Shown piece by piece: positions 10,684 through 22,800 of a stretch of DNA of 64,000 bases. Each line of letters opens with the position of its first letter. The stretch's first letter is position 1. Position numbers and translations under genes: made by a program. Origin of the DNA: Pleurodeles waltl (Eukaryota > Chordata > Amphibia > Caudata > Salamandridae); NCBI RefSeq assembly GCF_031143425.1, contig NC_090445.1, forward strand, positions 816,804,317 through 816,868,316, given 5' to 3'. The notes beneath the pieces are model-generated. The model made no database searches. It had not been told where the DNA came from and saw only the letters and a program-made list of their open reading frames with translations.

Positions 10684-11853
10684 GAACATGAGAACATTTC
10701 AGAGTCCAAATAATGTTGTAAACACAAAAACTATTGAAGTTCTCCAGTTACAGTTATCTCTAGAAACTAGAACTTGTTCCCCAAAGTAACTATAACCTTT
10801 ATTTTCAGGTGTCTCTGTCCCACCAAGGACACTCACATTTTTTTTTCACTTTGAGGCTGTTGGGAGAACCCTAATGCTTTTGTGTCCCCTGCCAGCTCCC
10901 TAGCAAGCACCCATACTTGGTGCTGACAGGAACTGGCCATTATATTACAATGGTTTCTCACACCCTTAGTAAATGTTGGGGGCTGTTGGGAGAGCCCCTG
11001 CAGGCTCCACAGCCAGCATCCATCCTGATTGCTGGCAGTAGCCAGCCATTTTTCTGTTTAGTGTGTTTTCCTGGCACTCACACTTTCTTTTTATGTTAGG
11101 AGTACAGGAGGGGGTCCAAGGCTTCCGCCGGCTCCCCAGCCAGCACCCATCCTGGGTACAATAGGTGCCGACTTTGTTTGTATTTTCCCTATTCAGAGGG
11201 ATTCGCTTTTTTTCTATGCTCCTTTGGGTTGGGAGCAAAGCTGTTTTCCCTGTCCTGGGAAGTGTATGTAAGCAATTATATTTGTATCTCCCCCAGAGTC
11301 TCCCTGGTAGGAAACAGCAGCATCTTTGAGGATGGGGTCTCTTGGACACTGCTGCCATCAGGTAGCATAGATGTTTACAGATTACTGCAGCAAGGCTTTT
11401 GGTGTGGGTGAACAAGTTGAACAAATATTGGGAATAGAAGGTACGCCACAATAATCCTTGCTAAGCTCTCTTAGGAAAGATACTTCTTTCCTTTACCTAC
11501 TGTTATTGTCAGAACATTTGCACTTTTATGACTGCATGCCAGATAGTTGCCTTGTGGAAGACTCAGTACAGTAGCCATTATTTGGTTGTGGTAACAAGCC
11601 AATGATGACGTTCATAACCTTTATTGTTTACTATGGAACATTTAAATGAAGGGAGTAAGTCTGGCATATTGGTTGTGAAAAGCATACTGGTAGCTGTATT
11701 TTGACAAAATATCAGAGAAAAATATAGTGTGGACAAAATATTGTGTCAAGAATATCGAGGACAAAAATATTGTGAAGGTACGTTTCTATAGTTCTATAGG
11801 TAAGCACATTTTTTTAATATATAACTTCACATATTTGTACCTTGTCAGCATAT

Positions 11854-11915
<62 letters not shown>

Positions 11916-12149
11916 CTATACTTACATATATGCACTTACCTTCTCAATATTTTGATCCTCGATATTCTGTCCAAAGGATATTTTTGTTTCTGATATTCTT
12001 TCATTGATCCTTGTTGTACCTGTCAGCCTTGGGGTAGCTTTCCCCCCAAATGTTCTGCCTTCTTCTTCCTTTTTCACTGGTCTTGTTTTTGTTGGCATTA
12101 GGACTCTGTGTACTTTACCAGTGTTAAAGTTCACATAATCTCTCCTTTA
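10684..12149. other. Unassigned sequence with weak internal repeats
   Basis: No gene is seen. 10850-11160 contains two or three loose repeats of about 125 bp sharing GCTGTTGGGAGA, CAGCCAGCACCCATCCTG and CTCACACTTT words. 11340-11720 resembles 18180-18500 in several words, so both are probably copies of one uncharacterised dispersed repeat. Confidence 0.35.
11858..11911. repeat. (TA)n microsatellite, ~54 bp
   Basis: Uninterrupted alternating AT/TA run. Confidence 0.95.
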
Positions 12150-14330
12150 AACATAGTAACATTGGCTTACACCTAATTGGCACATTTAGTTTACTTTTAA
12201 GTCCATAGTAAAGTTGTAAAGTGGTACTACATGTACTCAGGGCCTGCAAATTAAATGGTACAAGTGGGCCTGCATCACTGATTGTGCCATCCATTTTAGC
12301 AGCCCTTTAAACATGTCTCAGGCCTGCCTAAGCAGCCTATGTGTGCAGTTTTAAATTGCCATTTCAACCTGGCAAAATAAACTTTTTGCCACACCTAAAC
12401 TTTCCCTCTGAATATATATGGCATCCCAAGAGTTGACTCTAAACAGCTAAACAGCCCATAGGGCGGGGTTGGGCGTATTAAAAAAGTTGGACATATAATT
12501 TTAACTTTTACATGTCCTGGTAGTAAAAAACTCTTAAATTAATTTTTCGCTACTGCAAGGCCTACTTCTCCCATGGGAAAAAACTGGGTTAAAATATACA
12601 ATTTAATATGTGATAACTATCAATTAAGAATGGGTAGGAATATAGAGTTTGCTGCCTATAGATTTCAAACTTAAAACCCTCTTTATTGGTCAAGTCAGAT
12701 ATTAGTCACAAGTCTGATAATGCCACTTTTAGAAAGTTGTCATTTTCTTGTCCTAGCTATGTGATGCCTATGCCTTATTTCCTGGTTACATGACTAGGTG
12801 TAGCTGGTAATTGGTCTTTGTGTATTGCCTCTAGACAGTGAGACAAAAAAGCATTAGTGTTAGCAGGATGGGACATCTATGACTTGATAGAGCTGTCACC
12901 TACCACATTTGCACATCGCACAGGCTCTGTCTGGACACACTCATGACACTAGTCTAATGTAACCCCACACAAGCGGAGGCCAGGACAAGCAGGCAGGAAA
13001 TCTCAAATACCTCTGAGGGTGGACACTTCTACAACCTTCTACTACTTCAAAGCTGGCACCAGGTATAAATACTGGACCCCCAGGCCCAACTCTTCAGTAT
13101 ATCTCTTGACCTGTGGAAGACTCATAATGACTGCTGTGCTGCTCTCCAAGAAGGACTGCAACCCTGTTGCCTTGTTCCCTGTTGCCTTGCTTCCTGAGTG
13201 AAAGGAATGTGCCTGCATCTAGAACCTAGACCCACCAGATGGGCTCCAAATGCTAGTTGGCTGGCCTCTTGATCAGACGCAAAAAACGTTCCAACCACCT
13301 TGGACCTAGCACCTGGAATCTGCTTTCTGTAAGTCCTATCACCTTTGTGGTGCCACCCCAGTCCTGGTCCCTTGGAAGTGGGCCTAAAGGAGCTCTGCCA
13401 GCCCAGCTGTGGTCCCATGAAGCAGAACAACAACCACATCAGAACCGCTGCAGTGCAGAGCATCCCTTATGACAGACCTCCAATTGCAGCTCACATTCTC
13501 CTTGGAACTGCTGCTGCTCACCACATCCCTGATGCAGGCCTTTGCATCCCAAGCCCCTCACCGACGGCATTCTTGACAACAATGCAGGACTCTGCATCGC
13601 AGCCTCGCAGCTCTTTGGAACCACTGGTGTTCAACACATCTTGGAACTAGAACATCACATCGCAAGGCCTTTGATGATGGCATCCCCGACGATGACGTAG
13701 GACTCCACACTGCAGCCCCGCAGCTCCTCTGAACCACCACTGTGAGAGGCATCCTCGACGCAGGACCTAGCACTCTAAGACACTGCAATTAAGGCACTTT
13801 TTCTGTGGAACCTACTTAGTCACTGTATCCAGCCTCCACTCCATTGCAGTTGGCCTGAACTTGTGACAGAGGGCTTGATTTAAAACTGACAAGATGGGTT
13901 ATCCATCACAACAGTGACAGATATCCGTTTGTTGAAATCTAAATCCCATAGGACATAATGGGAGATAGATTTTGGTGAATGGGATATTGGTCACCATTGT
14001 GATGGAGTAACCAGCCCGCCGAGTTCTAAATCAGGCGTACCCAGGTAGCCACAGCTGGCGCTTTGTGCTTCTGGGCCCTATTTTTACTTAAACCTTTAAA
14101 ATGGCATATCTATGGTTCTACTAATTGGATTTTTGTCATTTTGATTTCCAGTAAATCATTAAAGGTTAACCTATCTACCTAATGTGGTGTGGGAGTTTTC
14201 TTGTGTCGTGTTTTCACTTTATTACTGTTTGAAGCACTGCATAAGTACTTTAAATATTGCCTCTGAGTTAAGTTTGACTGTGATTGTGTCAAGCTACCAG
14301 ATGGTTAAGCAGAGGTTTATTTGGGGGAAG
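12150..14330. mobile_element. Old Gypsy-type LTR remnant
   Basis: The sequence has the composition and order of a long non-coding LTR. It starts with segments such as CTCAGGGCCTGCAAATTAAA, goes on to a tract of GGACATATAATTTTAACTTTTACA type, and reaches AT-rich 3' words near 14100-14300. It is clearly distinct from the LTR at 25838. It holds a small MITE at 13871-14037 and no pol genes. Ends are not sharply defined. Open frames of up to ~110 codons lack any known domain. Confidence 0.4.
13871..14037. mobile_element. Small palindromic MITE
   Basis: The left arm begins GGGCTTGATTTAAAACTGAC. The reverse complement of the right arm near 14036 begins ACGCCTGATTTAGAACTCGG. The arms stay complementary for about 40 bp through GGTTATCCATCACAA-like sequence. 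The terminus resembles the GGGCCTGATT end of the MITE at 20161. It is more diverged and therefore older. Confidence 0.65.
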
Positions 14331-14419
14331 ACAAATAGTTGGTTACATGTAATCTCACATATTATCGTAGTAGGCATTGCTCCTGTTTTATCCCCCTCTG
14401 CGTGTAACCTCTGACGATG

Positions 14420-15466
14420 CGTCAGATATACACGTCAGATATACACGTTTCTCCAGCCTACACCTGTCATCAAATAGGTCTTTACATGTTTGCCTCCGTT
14501 CCTCAAGTTTAGATGGCTGGGTTTGAGTTCCTTTTCCAGTTTGCCCGGATGTGACTTATGAAAGTCCATGTCTCACTCCAGCTGTTTCCTGACACCATAC
14601 AAAGTTGTAAGGCAAACATCTCTAAGGACCCTAAGAACCACCTTCATTGCCTCCCAGTCAAGGGCCCAACTTCTAGCACTTCACCAATTTTCAGTGAAAT
14701 AATGTGATAGCGCCTCTCTCACTTAATCCTCAAATGGGGGGGTGCAAGGGCCTCTGCTCTAAGTTTCCAAAATGGAATCACTTGCCGACTACGCCCCTTT
14801 TCCAAGCACTTCAGTACCAGGGAATGATCGGACAGGTAGCGGGCAAGGTAGGCAATTTCATTCACATCTTGTGTATCCGGGATGATGGAAAACAATAGTC
14901 TAGATTGCTGTATGCCCCAGTTGCAGGTGTATAGCAGGAGTACACCCTAGAGTGTGGGTGTCGATTCCTTCAGGGTTCTATCACATTAAGGCCCCACATC
15001 ATATCTTCCAGTGTCCTTGTGCTTAGTGTGAGTTTTTGGTGATTCATGGTCAAGTGTCCCATTTAGGACTCAGTTACAGTCCCCTTCCAAAACGATGTCA
15101 GCTGCTAGATATGGCTCAACAGCCACAGTCATTCCCTGTACAAATCTGAACAGTCATTATTAGGAGCATAAACATTCATCAGATGCACCTCATGCTCATC
15201 TAGGGTATCAAACAGGATTATCTAGCGCTCCTCTGGATTACGTACATGTTCTTTATGCTGGATGTGAACCCTGGGGGCTACCGATATCATGGCGTTGTGT
15301 GCACAGCCAGAGTACGAGGTTGCATACAGCTGTCCCCTCCATCTCTTTCAGAGACTAGGGATACAGTCCCCACAAAAACGTGTTTCTTGTAAAAAGGCTA
15401 TAGATACATGATAGGACTGCAGGCAGACATACACGCTGCGGTGTTACTCCAACTGGCCAAGGCCCC
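14420..15466 (-). pseudogene. L1-like LINE, ORF2 endonuclease domain (degenerate)
   Basis: Read on the minus strand from about 15430 downwards, several pieces of an apurinic endonuclease appear in order across stops and frameshifts. They are FLQETRF, then HLMNVYAPNND, then DYCFPSS and a final serine/histidine region near 14830. In L1-type elements this domain nicks the target to start reverse transcription. The retroviral LTR at 15467-16415 interrupts its upstream side, and the L1 ORF1 end lies further upstream at 17283-17495. It has no coding potential now. Confidence 0.55.
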
Positions 15467-16415
15467 TGATGTTGCGTAGGCTCTCATTATCTTAATGAGA
15501 CTACTGGATTTTGAGCAGCAAGATCATCCACAATGTGGGGGACTGAGTCTGACTCACGGTGGATGACACGTGCCACTCCAAATCCGGGCTTTGCTCCGGC
15601 TAACTATCAGTGCCTCATCTCTCCTGAATGGTAGAGATGATTAGGCAGCCGAGCGCATTACATTTCTGTACTTCTCAGGGAAGTCGTGGCCACTCAGGTC
15701 ACAACCGGTTCTCTCATACACAGAACAGTCTAATATATAAATGGCAAAAAAGGCAGTGTAAGTTTTAAAGATTCATTTAATAAAACAACTGCATTTTGGA
15801 TAGCAAAGTCTGAGCTGCAATAACCAGAACTACACAACACAGTAATATTAAAATAGTAATGATGAGAGTGAAGCACAAGAATAAGGCTATCACAGTGCCG
15901 CTAGATTATTTTTCTAAGTTATATTTCGAGCACAGCCTGTTAAGCCCTAAGCCTGCCTTTCTGGTTCCCCCAGGAGGACATCAACCCTCATACCTCTGCA
16001 TCAGCATCTGCAACGGGGCATTCAGCATACAGTTGTGGTTCTCTGGCTGGAATCTCCCTCTTGACCTGTACTAGGACTAGAAAGTATTTTTATAACTAAC
16101 ACGCAGATGTTCTAAGAAAATGTCCCTACGTAAGAATGTGTATTTTCTACAAATGCTGGAGACTAAACTTCTACCACGTTTACCAGCAATGTACCAGACT
16201 GTAGCCTTGACTGAAGTACAGGGCGATCAAGAATGCATTATTTGAGAACACAGTGCTAAACAGTGTGATAGAAGAAATTAAAACAAGACCTTAAAAACTG
16301 GTTATTGTAAAATAACAGTGCAAAGCTGAATAAAATATATCTAGGGCAAAGTGCACAGCGGCCTAGTATGTTAAACTAACGTGCATGGAGCTATACTTAA
16401 AATGGCTACACAACA
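15467..16415 (-). mobile_element. Old, partial retroviral LTR, same family as the 41206 LTR
   Basis: On the minus strand it starts TGTTGTGTAGCCATTTTAAG at 16415. It follows the 41206-42334 LTR almost to its end, including the shared words TTAGTCTCCA, CATCCTTACG and GGCTGCCTAATCATCTCTAC. The last ~110 bp are missing. It is visibly more diverged from the two LTRs at 41206 and 58561 than those are from each other, so it marks an earlier wave of the same family. No internal genes accompany it. Confidence 0.85.
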
Positions 16416-17282
16416 CTGACATTCCATGTCATGAATTTAAGCAACTTATCCACCATTGTCATTCAGTGTCAGATCCAATAGCAACTCAGACCACCAGGGC
16501 AAACTGCACTCAGCAGTCTCACAGGCCTCCTCAGAGGTAGTTACCAGGGTTCTCACTCACAAATAGAAACAGCTTGCAGTTCCCCAAAATTGCAAAATAC
16601 CCCCCCAGCACTCCCCACCCAGTGGGCAGTAATGTTAACATGACTTGTCCAAAACTAGGCAGGTTGTGAACTTGCATCTCCTGCCCCATTCCTGTAATTT
16701 TAGATAATAATCAATGCAAGTCTCTTGGTACTGTAACTTCAAGCTAAGCTAGAGGCCGGAGCTCAGTGGGTGCCTTGAGGATGAAAAACTCATGCAGCCC
16801 CCCTGCGCCAGGACCCCTTTTCTTCCCTATTGCTTCTGCCGTCCCAATGGTTACACATAGTACACAGTCAATCCACACCATCTTACTTGGCATCTCCTTC
16901 GATCCAGAGTGTTGTAGCTGTGTAGATGATAACGACCAAATATGCAGTGCCCATCTCCCCCATAAATAGCTGGAGCCCATCAGTCTTGGGGGTGTCCGAG
17001 GCAGGCTACACTACAGCAGCTGCCAGCTAGGTCAATTTCTCTCGCACCAGGTCAGTACTCACAGTTTTATGAATGTCATTTACGAAGGACCTACAATGGG
17101 GCTGTAACTGCAGTGCCAGGATCACTCTATGATCCTTGAAACGAGTCTCGGGAGCCTGGTACCACACCGTTTCCATGACGGTGCCATCCAAACACACCAC
17201 AATTCTTCCTGTCAGATTTGAGATATCCCAGTCTTCAGCACATCTTTTCCATTTCTTCAGATGGGCGGAGTGTCTCAATGTG
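16416..17282 (-). other. Probable L1-like inter-ORF sequence
   Basis: The stretch lies between an L1 ORF1 C-terminus (17283-17495, minus) and the LTR that cuts the ORF2 endonuclease. A reverse-strand open stretch at 17027-17296 reads no domain I recognise. It may be displaced ORF1 or UTR sequence. Confidence 0.3.
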
Positions 17283-17495
17283 CTAGTGGGTTCCACTTCC
17301 TTTCATGTAGACTCCTGAAGGGGCCCTCCAGGTAAGAGTATCTAGCCAGTCACTTGCTTCCTCTGAAGTAAAGAAGAAGAGCACTTTCCCTTTGTGGACC
17401 ACACTCAATTTCACTGGGAACATCAGGCTAAATCTCAAATTAATGTCTCTCATGTGCCTCTTTACCCCGAGAAAGGTTTTCAGCTGATTTCTCAC
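17283..17495 (-). pseudogene. L1-like ORF1 protein, C-terminal domain
   Basis: The 70-codon frame reads FLGVKRHMRDINLRFSLMFP, then KLSVVHKGKVLFF and SEEASDWLDTL. This is the pattern of the L1 ORF1p C-terminal domain, with a basic helix, an LRF-x-x-xFP strand, and a strand ending in FF before an acidic helix with WL. ORF1p is the RNA-binding chaperone of the L1 particle. The trimerising coiled coil and RRM were not found intact upstream. It is collinear with the endonuclease fragment at 14420-15466. Confidence 0.65.
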
Positions 17496-19601
17496 TTTTT
17501 GGGGAATATTCCAAAAAGAGTGAAATTAGCTGGCTCTCAAACGGTTGTTAGGCCCCCCTCAGGTCGCCACCAGATGGGAGCAGGCAGAATGTCCGTGGAG
17601 TGCTCACATTCCACCAGTCAGCCAATTCCAGCAGCCCCACCCAATTCTAAAGGGGCCTCTAGTGTCCATGAGCCAGTCGGCTCCTCACTTTGGTGCCCCT
17701 ACACTTTTGTTGTCACCATCTCAGGCCGTTTTCATTTGTGCAATAGAGTGGCCAACTCGCTAAGTCCATGCATTCCCTCCCCACTCACCACTCACTTGGA
17801 CCTTTGCGCCAAGCCTCCAGGGGAATTGCGCTGCGTAGCAATGGTGCCCTGGGTCTGGATATCTCCTTAGGGAAGTGTGGCTTCTGGGCCACCGTTTTCA
17901 CCTCAAACTCAGGACAGTCAGGCCTCAGCACAACTCACAGTAAATGTGGGCCAAATGTTATTACATTGTTATAAAGCCTGTAGGTATTTTTCTAAATCAA
18001 ATCTTGCAGATTTTCCATTATATACAAAGGTTTTGGTTTTGGTGACCTACCCGAACAAACCATGGAAATAGGTGATTTGCATTATGGTAATCCTTATTAG
18101 GCTCTAGTAATAGGGATATCATATTGTATTGACAAATTCACTTTGTACATATTTGTACTTTTTTATGTTATACCAGTCTTGTGGAAACGCTTACAACCAA
18201 CACAGTAGGTCTGAGTTGGTTATGGTGACAAAAAATGATAGAGGTTCTAGGCCTGATTGTCTTTAAACAAAAGTTATGATAAAGAGAGCAGGCTTGACAT
18301 ATTGGTAGTGAAAAGCATCTGTTAAAGTCAAAAGGCATTTAAGGGTAGATTGTTCTGCACTTTGTACCAAAGTCTACAGATATGTATTTCGGTACATGAA
18401 AGGTTACAGATTACTTTTGTGGGGAAGGCTTTTGGTGTTGGTAACCACCTCTGACAAAAACGAGAGAAGATTTGCACTTTAATAATTCTTGATAAAATAT
18501 CTTCTTAAGTGTCTGCCAGGTCTTGTAAAAAAATAATTACTTAATGCATACATCCATATATTAAAATATGTATCCATACAGATACATAGAGGGCTTTGAG
18601 TCTGCCCTCTTCTGCCAGTGGTCTGTCTGAGTGTCATTTACACTTTGCTTTCATTCATGAAAACATACTGCGTGGGTAATGGCTCATTCCACATCAGTCA
18701 TTGTCTCTTTTGCCCTTTGAATGGTGGCATTTTCTGATCACACGTGTACAACTAATGAGCTTTTATGCTCTTAAGTGTCAGGGCTGGTTGTGTAGCCCTT
18801 TAGTTTTCATTGTTTTCCTCTTATAGTTCCCCTTTCATTTCTTTGCTTCTCTTTTTTTATTTTAATGTTTCTTTAGAGGATGCCACAGCTCTTCAGGTCG
18901 TGCTTTTAGGCCTCTTCCTTGCTGTCCATGTCATCTACAGTGTGCAGTTTCCCATGTGACCACTGCCTCTAAACTAGGAGATAAACTATGGACATAGTGT
19001 ATCATTGTTTTAGTATTCTGGGCCACCAAATCATTGGTTCTGAATGTGGCAGCCAAGCGGAAACTTTAAAACAACAATAGACTATTTATTATACTTCTGG
19101 AAGACATTCACCCGCTGATATGTTTCATTTAATTATTGTAAGCATATGCCACCATTTTTAGACACCAGCATGATTTCTTTTTTCTACTTATATTCTTTCA
19201 ATTTACCTTACATTTGTTGTTGAGTTTGTGTGTGTTTTATTGCTGCTATGTCAGAGGTGAATGCAATAATTCAGTGCAAGAATGCATTGATGAATTCAAA
19301 GATGATTGACAGAGTGCCTATAGGTTTACTTGAATGTTATCTTTGTTCCGGCACATATGGCCATAAAAACACTTAAAAAAGCAATTACATAAAATCATGC
19401 AGAAATACAACTGATTTAGACTTTTAAAAAGAATCCATAGGGATCTGTATAGACAGTCTTTCAAAACATTAAAATTCAATACAATCAATATACAAATATC
19501 ATTGTTATCACCCAATACTGATAGTTATATAAGCTAAAAGACGGGATGAACATATTACATTCAAATGAATAAACAGTGACTCTAATCCCTAAAAAAAACA
19601 C
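17496..19601. other. Unassigned, AT-rich, no gene seen
   Basis: 17500-17950 may be the 5' part of the L1-like element but has no domain. 18180-18500 shares words with 11340-11720, such as TTACAGATTACT, AAGGCTTTTGGTG and GACATATTGGTAGTGAAAAG, suggesting an unnamed dispersed repeat. The remainder is featureless. Confidence 0.3.
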
Positions 19602-19604
19602 TAA

Positions 19605-20157
19605 GGTGGTCATTATGACCCTGGCGGTATTATAACCGCAGGGCCAAAACGACGGGAGCACCGCCAACAGGCTGGCGGTGCCTCCCGGCGTATTTTGACC
19701 GCAGTGGTATCGCCGCGGTCGCACCGCCAGGGCCGGCAGTTTACCGCCACATTGGCCCCGGCGGATTACGACCCCCCTACCGCCAGCCTGTTTCTGGCGG
19801 TTTGCACCGCCAGGAAGAGGCTGGCGGTAAGGGGTGTCCTGGGGCCCCTGGGGGCCCCTGCACTGCCCATGCCACTAGCATGGGCAGTGCAGGGGTTCCC
19901 TAACAGGGCCCCGGCCAGCTTTTCACTGTCTGCATAGCAGACAGTGAAAAGCGCGACGGGTGCAACTGCACCCGTCGCACAGCCGCAAAACTGCCGGCTC
20001 CATTAGGAGCCGGCTCCTATTTTGAGGCCTCATTCCCGCTGGGCCGGCGGATGCAAACTTGGTTTGCGCCGGCCGGCCCAGCGGGAATGTCATAATGGGG
20101 GCTGCGTGAGTGCGGCCGCATTGGCAGTAGCCGCCCGCCAAGGTCGTAATGACCCCC
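19605..20157. mobile_element. Harbinger-family MITE (553 bp) with TAA duplication
   Basis: The termini are GGTGGTCATTATGACC on the left and, as reverse complement, GGGGGTCATTACGACC on the right. TAA flanks both sides (19602-19604 and 20158-20160). The interior is GC-rich and palindromic, with GGCGG/CCGCC hairpins and a mirrored block around 19840-19890. The ends match those of the complete Harbinger elements in this window, so its movement was probably driven by their transposase. Confidence 0.85.
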
Positions 20158-20160
20158 TAA

Positions 20161-20339
20161 GGGCCTGATTACAACTTTGGAGGAGGTGTTAATCCGTCCC
20201 AAAAGTGATGGTAAAGTGACGGATATACCACCAGCCGTATTACGAGTCATTATATCCTATGGAACTCGTAATACGGCTGGTGGTATATCCATCACATTTG
20301 GGACGGATTAACACCTCCTCCAAAGTTGTAATCAGGCCC
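20161..20339. mobile_element. Near-perfect palindromic MITE (179 bp) with TAA duplication
   Basis: GGGCCTGATTACAACTTTGG on the left is mirrored at the right end. The whole element folds into one hairpin around 20250. TAA flanks it at 20158-20160, shared with the preceding MITE, and at 20340-20342. Arm identity is very high, so it is relatively young or under selection for hairpin form. Confidence 0.9.
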
Positions 20340-20680
20340 TAATTTCGATTTAATCTCACCTGCCTGACTAAAACAAGATTGCCAGGTTTTTTTATATGTA
20401 ATTGCCTAACCCTTGCCACCTCCTAAATCACCCACGTGCCCCAATTCTGGCCCAGCTGGATTAACTAGTCAGTGTAACCAATTAATTAACAGTAAAAACA
20501 GATAAAAGCCCGAAATTCCTGGTGAGTTAGTTGGAGCTGGCAGTATCCCTACTCCACAGAGACTCTTCTCACCAAACTGCTTTTCAGCACATGTTCCTCC
20601 AATTAAGGTCAGACATATGACTGGAATATAATTATTTGTGATGACTCAAGGCTAGAAACTTGTCTCGCTTGTACCAGGCA

Positions 20681-21157
20681 CTAAGAAGAAAGCGGCTCAT
20701 TTAGTACACAATGGGCTCTGCTGTGTTTGTCATAAATAAGCATAATGCCACTTGGTAATCCCCGATCCCTAAGGATAAGCAAATAGGCCGAAGCCAATGA
20801 CTCCTTATGTCTCGATAACCTGGACGAACAATGGTGATATGATTCACTGTCTCGTGAGCAGATTCGCAGATAGGGCATGAAGCAAGTATACATCCTTCGT
20901 TCCATAGGCTGAGGGAAGTGTTCAAGTGGCAAGCAGCCATATCTAAATCGCAATTAGAGGCTTTTGGCCAATGGGGGAGTTCTAGTGTCCAGAAAGTACT
21001 CAAACATCGGTGCTGCTGTAACCCTGAAAACGTTTTCTGTTAAGTGACCCAAGTTATCCCTGGATTGTTGATACCCCAGGATGCAGCACCAAAACGTCAA
21101 CTTTACCACCCGTTTTCTCCATCTTGCAGATTTGCTTGAGGTTCTTCCAGAGTGCAT
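20681..21157 (-). pseudogene. LINE ORF2 C-terminal zinc-knuckle-like region
   Basis: The minus-strand frame at 21003-20701 contains CPICESAHETVNHI, a C-x2-C-x6-H-x4-H-like spacing found at the C-terminus of many LINE ORF2 proteins. It continues as RPGYRDIRSHWLRPICLSL. It lies downstream of the RT part in the correct order. Frames change between 21157 and 21003. Confidence 0.55.
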
Positions 21158-21483
21158 CCAGCATCAGTCTCTTGCACCAAGTATGTATAAACCTCAACTA
21201 AGGTACTTTAAAGGCACAATCACAGTTTATTAGATCACTTAAACAATCTCTATATAAACCAATTCAGGAGTTCACCAAATGCAAACCCAATAAAGAAGGG
21301 GTTTCAGTTGAGCAAGATCGGACACCCTGTTAATGCCTAAGATGTAGTGCAAGAGAATAAGCGGTGTACTGGCTGCAACAGCCACTGGGTCTCTAATGAA
21401 ATTGTTTTTTGGCACTGCTATTAGTATACCCCCAGATTTCGGCGCCATAGATAGCAAGGTTCTGGGCCTTAGCGCTGTAGGCC

Positions 21484-22800
21484 TCAACGGCAGGTGATAG
21501 AGATCGAGTGAAGGTCACTCTGAAAAAAACATAAAATTGTATCAGACCAGTGTAGCAGCATAAGGGAACTCTTTAGAATTTGGGAATCCCGCTTAAACTT
21601 ATCCAACAGGGTGATTCCTAAGTAAACAAAACATGACACCCTGTCGAGATTTTCGTTGCCCACCTTGACACATTTAGTTCTAGTGGAGTTCTTTCCAAAG
21701 ACCATGTATTTTGTTTCTGAACAGTTTATCTCTAGGCCTCTTTCTTCAAAAAAAATAAACGTAGTCAATAGATTTTGAAGGCCCACTGGTGATTTAGGGC
21801 CAGATGTATGATCACGGCCCATTGCGATTCGGTAATAGCGATTTTTAAGAAATCGCTATTACCGACTCGCAAAGGGCCATGTATCACATTTGTGAATCGG
21901 TAATAGCGATTTCTTAAAAATCTCGAATGCTATTACCGAATCGCAAATTGCAATACCGGCCCCATTCGCAGCTATGGGCCTGTTGGCCCATAGCTGCGAA
22001 TTTTTTGCATTTCCAAAATTGCGATTTCTGAACCAGTAATCGCAATTTTGGAAATGCAAAAGGCCAGGGTGCTGGGGGCCTAAGGCCCCCTCTCCTGCAC
22101 CCCAATTTTTTTTTTTTAACATGTAAGGTACACACATGCCAAAAGGGCATGTGTGCTTTACATGTTAAAGTTAAAAATGCAGTTTTACTGCATTTTTTAA
22201 TTTTGCACCAGGTTACCACCTGGTTGCATTTCATGGTATTTTGCAAGTGCAAAATGCCATTTTTAGAAAAATCGCAATTTGTGATTTTTTCCAGCATAGC
22301 CTTGCGACCTGGAAATTGTGAATCGCAAATTGCGAGTCGCAATTTCCAGGTCGCAACGCAAGAAATCGCAAATTTCGCGATTTCTTATTTGTGGTCTGCG
22401 AATGCATTTCATGCATCGCAGACCACTGTTTTGCACTCGCAAACGGCCGAATTTACCGATTCGCACTGTTTGCGAGTGCAAAACTTTTTGATACATCTGG
22501 CCCTTAGAGATTAACAAAGAGTCATGTGCAAAAAGGAGAATTGGGATTTTATTTCCACTCAAAGAGGGTGAATCATTGACACACTGCCTAAAGGTCTCTG
22601 TCACATCCTTCATATAGGGGGGAAATAGAGCAGGGGCGAGCACACAACCTTGGTGCACTCTGCGGCCAATGGGGATCCTAGACGTCAGTTCCCCATGCTC
22701 CCTCCATTGTACTTGAGCATGGTTCCCATGATGTAATCTGACCAGGATGTTCACAAGCCCTTTAGGGATACCCATATTCCTCAGCACCCTCAACAGATTG
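21484..22800 (-). pseudogene. LINE reverse transcriptase, split by a MITE
   Basis: Upstream part (22793-22504, minus): GRRVHQGCVLAPALF (RT motif 4), then LLFAHDSLLIS. There the usual F-A-D-D is FAHD, so the second catalytic aspartate pair is damaged. Downstream part (21796-21484): FFEERGLEINCSETKYM and the primer-grip-like VSCFVYLGITL. The two halves join logically across the MITE at 21797-22503. The enzyme would have performed target-primed reverse transcription. Confidence 0.75.
21797..22503. mobile_element. MITE with GGGCCAGATGTA ends and TTA duplication
   Basis: It starts GGGCCAGATGTA at 21797 and ends TACATCTGGCCC at 22503, with TTA on both sides (21794-21796 and 22504-22506). The interior is a cascade of complementary arms, with GGTAATAGCGATTT and AAATCGCTATTACC blocks, and CCAGGTTACCACCTGG. 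It sits inside the LINE RT, so it is younger than that LINE. The three-base TWA duplication fits the PIF/Harbinger superfamily. Confidence 0.85.

Noticed and set aside
13019..13788. Several ~100-codon frames as a small host gene
   Set aside because: They lie in a region with the character of a long LTR, overlap each other on both strands, and show no conserved domain.
17027..17296. 89-codon minus-strand frame as a host gene exon
   Set aside because: No splice context or recognisable domain. It lies between L1-like ORF1 and ORF2 pieces on the same strand, so it is more likely element sequence.
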